Assembly (NCBI GenBank): GCA_017431005.1
Contig: JAFRLY010000044.1
Location: 1 to 64,000, forward strand
From: Clostridia bacterium
GTDB lineage: Bacteria > Bacillota > Clostridia > Christensenellales > Aristaeellaceae
DNA length: 64,000 bases
Direction of reading: 5' to 3'
The position numbers were made by a program, and so were the translations under genes. Below, in pieces: positions 60,884-64,000 of the stretch. The notes beneath the pieces were generated by a model that was not told the DNA's origin, made no database searches, and saw only the letters and a program-made list of their open reading frames with translations. Within the stretch, counting starts at the first letter, position 1, and every line of letters starts with the position of its first letter.

Positions 60884-62641
60884 ATGAAATCAGACGCAAA
60901 AATGATAACGAAGCTGTTTTTCAGGCTATTGCCTGTACAGATTCTGCTGGTGGCGGTGGGCAGCATCAATTCCCTGATCGACGGCGCAATGGCAGCCCGG
61001 TATATCGGGCCGCTGGCCATGGCGGTGATCGGCCTGTACGCTCCGGCGGTGAAAATCATCGAGACGGTGAACGGCGTGCTGCTGGGCGGCTCCCAGATCC
61101 TGTGCGGTCAGTTTCTGGGGAAGAACCAGATCGAGAGAACGCGGAACGTCTTTTCTCTGGATATGGGGCTGCTGCTGGCGGTTTCCGGACTGTTCACCGC
61201 GGCGGGGCTGGCCGTTCCGCAGGCTGTGGCCGGCCTGCTCGGCGCGAACGCAGATACGCTGAAGGGGCTGACCGACTATGTTCACGGCATGGCTTACGGG
61301 CTGATTCCGCAGTTTCTGACAGCCCAGCTGACGGTGTTTCTGCAGATTGAGCAGCAGCAGCGGCGGACCTACATCGGGGTAGGCGTCATGGCGGCCGTCA
61401 ATATCGGCCTGGATTATCTGCTGGTGAAGGTGCTGCGGATGGGCATGCTCGGCCTGGGGCTGGCCACCTCCGCCAGCTACTGGGCGGCCTTCCTGGTGCT
61501 GGGAACCTATTACCTGACCGGAAAGGCAGCCATCACCTTCCGCCTGCGGGGCATCCGCCGGAGCGATCTCTGGCCTATTCTGAAGATCGGCTTTCCCGGG
61601 GCGGTGGTCACGCTGTGCCTGGCCATCCGCGGCGTGGCGCTGAACGCCATCCTGCTGCGGTACGCGGGCAACGACGGAGTCGGCGCGCTGTCCGCGCTCA
61701 ATACCTGCGGCGGGCTGCTGTACGCGATTACGGCGGGCCTGGCGTCGGCCACGCGCCTGCTGGTCAGCATCTATATCGGGGAGGAGGACCGCGCCAGTCT
61801 GCAGCTGGTGATGAGAACCGCGCTGACGAAGGGTATCGCCCTGGTGTGCGGGCTCGCGGCGGCGGTCGTCCTGCTGGCGCGGCCGGTGACGGGAATCTTC
61901 TTCAGCGATCCTGCCTCCAATGTATACGGCCTGACCCTCTGGCTGTTCCGGATTTATCCGCTCTGCATGCCCCTCTCCGCCTTCTGCGTGATCTTTATCA
62001 ACTATTTCCAGAGCTCCTCCCGGATGAAAATCGTGCATGTGCTTTCCGTCATGGACGGGGTGGCGGACCTGATCGTGTTCTCCCTGGTGCTGGCTCCCCT
62101 CTTCGGCGGGATCGGCGTATGGATTGCGCATGTGCTGAACGGCGTCTGCACCACAGTCGCCGTGGCGGTCCATGCCGCACGGGTGAACCGCCGTCCGCCC
62201 CGGACGCTGGAGGATCTGCTGGCTGTTCCGGACGATTTCGGCGTGCCGGAGGACAGGCGGCTGGATATCACCATTCATAACGCTGCGGAGGTTACGGAGA
62301 CCTCGCAGCTGGTTATCCGGTTCTGCCGGGATGCCGGCATTGATGAAAAACGGGCCGTGTATGCCGGGCTCTGCCTGGAGGAGATGGCCGCGAACATTGT
62401 GAAGCACGGGTTTTCCGACGGCAGATCCCACACGGTGGATGTGCGGGTGGTCAGCAAGGCGGACGGGCTGCTGCTGCGGATCAAGGACGACTGCAGGGCC
62501 TTCAATCCCAAGGAAAAGCTGGAGCTGATCGACCCGCAGGACGTGACGCACAACATCGGCCTGCGGATGGCGCAGCGGCTGGCCCGGGATATATCCTACA
62601 GCAACATCCTGGGGCTGAACGTTCTGACCATGACACTGTGA
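60884..62641 (+). CDS. MATE transporter fused to an RsbW-like ATPase domain
   Basis: A 585-residue protein. Residues 1-455 form a MATE-type membrane domain of about twelve helices (QILLVAVGSINSLIDGAMAA opens helix 1). Residues 460-585 form a cytosolic GHKL ATPase domain: the N-box LEEMAANIVKHGF, a G1-like LRIKDDCRAFNP and a closing GLRMAQRLARDISY. This resembles anti-sigma factor kinases such as RsbW and SpoIIAB. The start ATG 60884 has GAGGG eight bases upstream; a GTG at 60875 is too close. The fusion may couple transport to a phosphorylation switch. Its partner is unknown. Confidence 0.82.
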   Translation: MKSDAKMITKLFFRLLPVQILLVAVGSINSLIDGAMAARYIGPLAMAVIGLYAPAVKIIETVNGVLLGGSQILCGQFLGKNQIERTRNVFSLDMGLLLAVSGLFTAAGLAVPQAVAGLLGANADTLKGLTDYVHGMAYGLIPQFLTAQLTVFLQIEQQQRRTYIGVGVMAAVNIGLDYLLVKVLRMGMLGLGLATSASYWAAFLVLGTYYLTGKAAITFRLRGIRRSDLWPILKIGFPGAVVTLCLAIRGVALNAILLRYAGNDGVGALSALNTCGGLLYAITAGLASATRLLVSIYIGEEDRASLQLVMRTALTKGIALVCGLAAAVVLLARPVTGIFFSDPASNVYGLTLWLFRIYPLCMPLSAFCVIFINYFQSSSRMKIVHVLSVMDGVADLIVFSLVLAPLFGGIGVWIAHVLNGVCTTVAVAVHAARVNRRPPRTLEDLLAVPDDFGVPEDRRLDITIHNAAEVTETSQLVIRFCRDAGIDEKRAVYAGLCLEEMAANIVKHGFSDGRSHTVDVRVVSKADGLLLRIKDDCRAFNPKEKLELIDPQDVTHNIGLRMAQRLARDISYSNILGLNVLTMTL

Positions 62642-62681
62642 TAAATAAAAGAATATAATACGGTCAGCAGGAGGGATGAAT

Positions 62682-64000
62682 ATGAGCAGGGTCAGTATAC
62701 GGACAAAGGAAGAACGTTTTCCGGTGGCGCCCGATCTTTACGGACTGTTTTTTGAGGATATCAGCCGTTCCGGGGACGGCGGGCTCTATCCGGAGATGCT
62801 GCGCAACCGCTCCTTTGAGGATTCGCTCCTGCCGGAGGGCTGCGTGACGGAGGACGGCGGGAAGACCTTTGTCTCCCCCACAGGGTGGATCGATGAGTTC
62901 AACGGCGGCGAGGGAATGAACAAGTGGGTGGAGAACAATCATGTCATCCCGACGCCGGTTCCGGCCTGGTACAGCGACGGGGCGGAAATGACGCTGGACG
63001 CGGAAACGGTGCTGAATCCGCAAAGGAAGGTTTCCCTCCGGGTGGACTTCAGTGCCGGGGGCAGCATCCGGAATATCGGTTACGGCGGCATTCCGCAGGA
63101 AAAGGGAAAAGTATACCGTTTCTATATGTTTGCGAGGACGGACCGGGAGGCCGCGCTGACGCTGACCGTTGAGCAGGAAGGGCGGATTCTTTCTTCCGCG
63201 GAGATCGGGATCCGGCCCGGGGACTGGATCCGGTACGACGCTGAGCTGACCGCCTCCGGTACGGCGGGCGGCGCTGTTTTCCGCATCCGGTGCGCCGATG
63301 AGGCGACGGTCCGGTTCGGCTTCATGTCGCTGATGCCCGCGGAGACCTTCATGGGCCACGGCATCCGGAAGGATGTGGCGGAAAAGCTCCGGGACATGCA
63401 TCCCGCGTTCATGCGCTTTCCCGGCGGCTGCATTGTGGAAGGCTTCACGATGGAGACCGTGTGGTATTTTCGCAACACGGTCGGTCCGGTCTGGGAGCGG
63501 CCGTCCCACTGGCTGCTCTGGCATTACCGCACGACCAACGGCCTGGGCTTCCATGAATTCCTCCAGCTGTGCGAGGATCTGAACGTTGCGCCGCTGTATG
63601 TCTGCAACTGCGGCATGACCTGCCAGGGACGGGGGCCGCATTACTTCGATGAGGCGGAGCAGGCGGACATGCTGGAGGATATTCTCGGCGCGCTGGAGTA
63701 TGCGCTCGGCCCGGCGGATTCCCGCTGGGGATCGCTGCGGGCCCGGATGGGCCACGAGGCGCCCTTCCGCCTGGATTATCTGGAGATCGGAAACGAGAAC
63801 GGCGGCCCCGAGTATGAATGGCGGTTCGATCTGATCAAAAAGGCCGTGCTGGAGCGTTATCCGCACCTGGTCATCATTACGAACGACCGCGGACGGACCC
63901 GGAAGCTGGAGGCGGATATCGCGGACGACCATTATTACAGCATGCCGGAGTTCTTCGCGGAGAATATCAACCGTTACGACAGCTACGACCGGCAGGATCT
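62682..64000 (+). CDS. Alpha-L-arabinofuranosidase, GH51 (3' end beyond window)
   Basis: At least 439 residues, cut by the window end. GH51 enzymes remove arabinofuranosyl side chains from arabinoxylan and arabinan. It opens with LYGLFFEDISRSGDGGLYPEMLRNRSFE, the family start; a carbohydrate-binding-like region follows (about 85-210), and the TIM barrel then carries FMRFPGGCIVEGF and the acid/base Glu372 in LEIGNENGG. The nucleophile Glu lies beyond the window. No signal peptide, so intracellular. Start ATG 62682 has GGAGGGATG upstream; it lies 40 bases behind the MATE-ATPase gene. Confidence 0.93.
   Translation, partial: MSRVSIRTKEERFPVAPDLYGLFFEDISRSGDGGLYPEMLRNRSFEDSLLPEGCVTEDGGKTFVSPTGWIDEFNGGEGMNKWVENNHVIPTPVPAWYSDGAEMTLDAETVLNPQRKVSLRVDFSAGGSIRNIGYGGIPQEKGKVYRFYMFARTDREAALTLTVEQEGRILSSAEIGIRPGDWIRYDAELTASGTAGGAVFRIRCADEATVRFGFMSLMPAETFMGHGIRKDVAEKLRDMHPAFMRFPGGCIVEGFTMETVWYFRNTVGPVWERPSHWLLWHYRTTNGLGFHEFLQLCEDLNVAPLYVCNCGMTCQGRGPHYFDEAEQADMLEDILGALEYALGPADSRWGSLRARMGHEAPFRLDYLEIGNENGGPEYEWRFDLIKKAVLERYPHLVIITNDRGRTRKLEADIADDHYYSMPEFFAENINRYDSYDRQD

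Noticed and set aside
62664-63932. Minus-strand open frame at the window end
   Set aside because: It is opposite the GH51 gene, whose frame starts at 62682 and runs off the window, with clear catalytic motifs.

Overview
The window is about 60% GC and carries the marks of a Gram-positive Clostridia-type bacterium: strong Shine-Dalgarno sites, sigma-A style promoters, intrinsic terminators, RNase Y, AddA, heterodimeric ABC exporters, and many short lysine-start signal peptides on proteins of unknown function. The Thr-Pro linkers, SH3 cell-wall proteins, GH2, GH51 and CE15-like enzymes suggest a gut or rumen member, perhaps Christensenellales-like. That placement is inference; no rRNA is present.

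Region by region. 0.2-9.6 kb: exported proteins of unknown function, two MATE exporters, a CE15-like esterase and pyroglutamyl peptidase. 9.6-13.8 kb: a heterodimeric ABC exporter and a hotdog thioesterase. 13.9-17.3 kb: asnS, a structured leader or free RNA with its own promoter and terminator, and rny. 17.3-25.5 kb: a Thr-Pro-rich secreted protein, an envelope operon (secreted protein, membrane TPR protein, acyltransferase), an AraC regulator and a GT2. 25.6-31.9 kb: leuS, an SH3 wall protein and radA. 31.9-36.0 kb: a second heterodimeric ABC exporter (minus strand) preceded by a short ORF and an intrinsic terminator, a layout like leader-peptide attenuation. 36.0-37.5 kb: an AT-richer scar with two small XRE regulators, an orphan small protein and a 32-codon integrase relic. 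37.6-41.7 kb: GAPDH, a FucI-like isomerase and an MBL hydrolase under a large dyad operator.

41.7-55.3 kb is origin-proximal. dnaN, recF and addA lie in a row on the minus strand, followed upstream by pgsA and rimO, with polA divergent. Three perfect parS palindromes (44665, 45423, 53118) and two DnaA-box clusters (41.72-41.86 and 47.87-48.12 kb) lie here, but dnaA is absent. One parS encodes the end of recF; another is also an intrinsic terminator hairpin. Downstream of polA come a stand-alone FakA C-terminal domain, an XRE-S24 (LexA/CI-like) regulator and a DUF1015 protein. 55.3-64 kb: tmcAL, lacZ-type beta-galactosidase and its LacI-family regulator (minus strand), then a MATE transporter fused to an RsbW-like ATPase domain and a GH51 arabinofuranosidase cut by the window end.

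No tRNA, rRNA, CRISPR array or intact mobile element was recognised. Many long antisense ORFs are GC-rich shadows and were left out.
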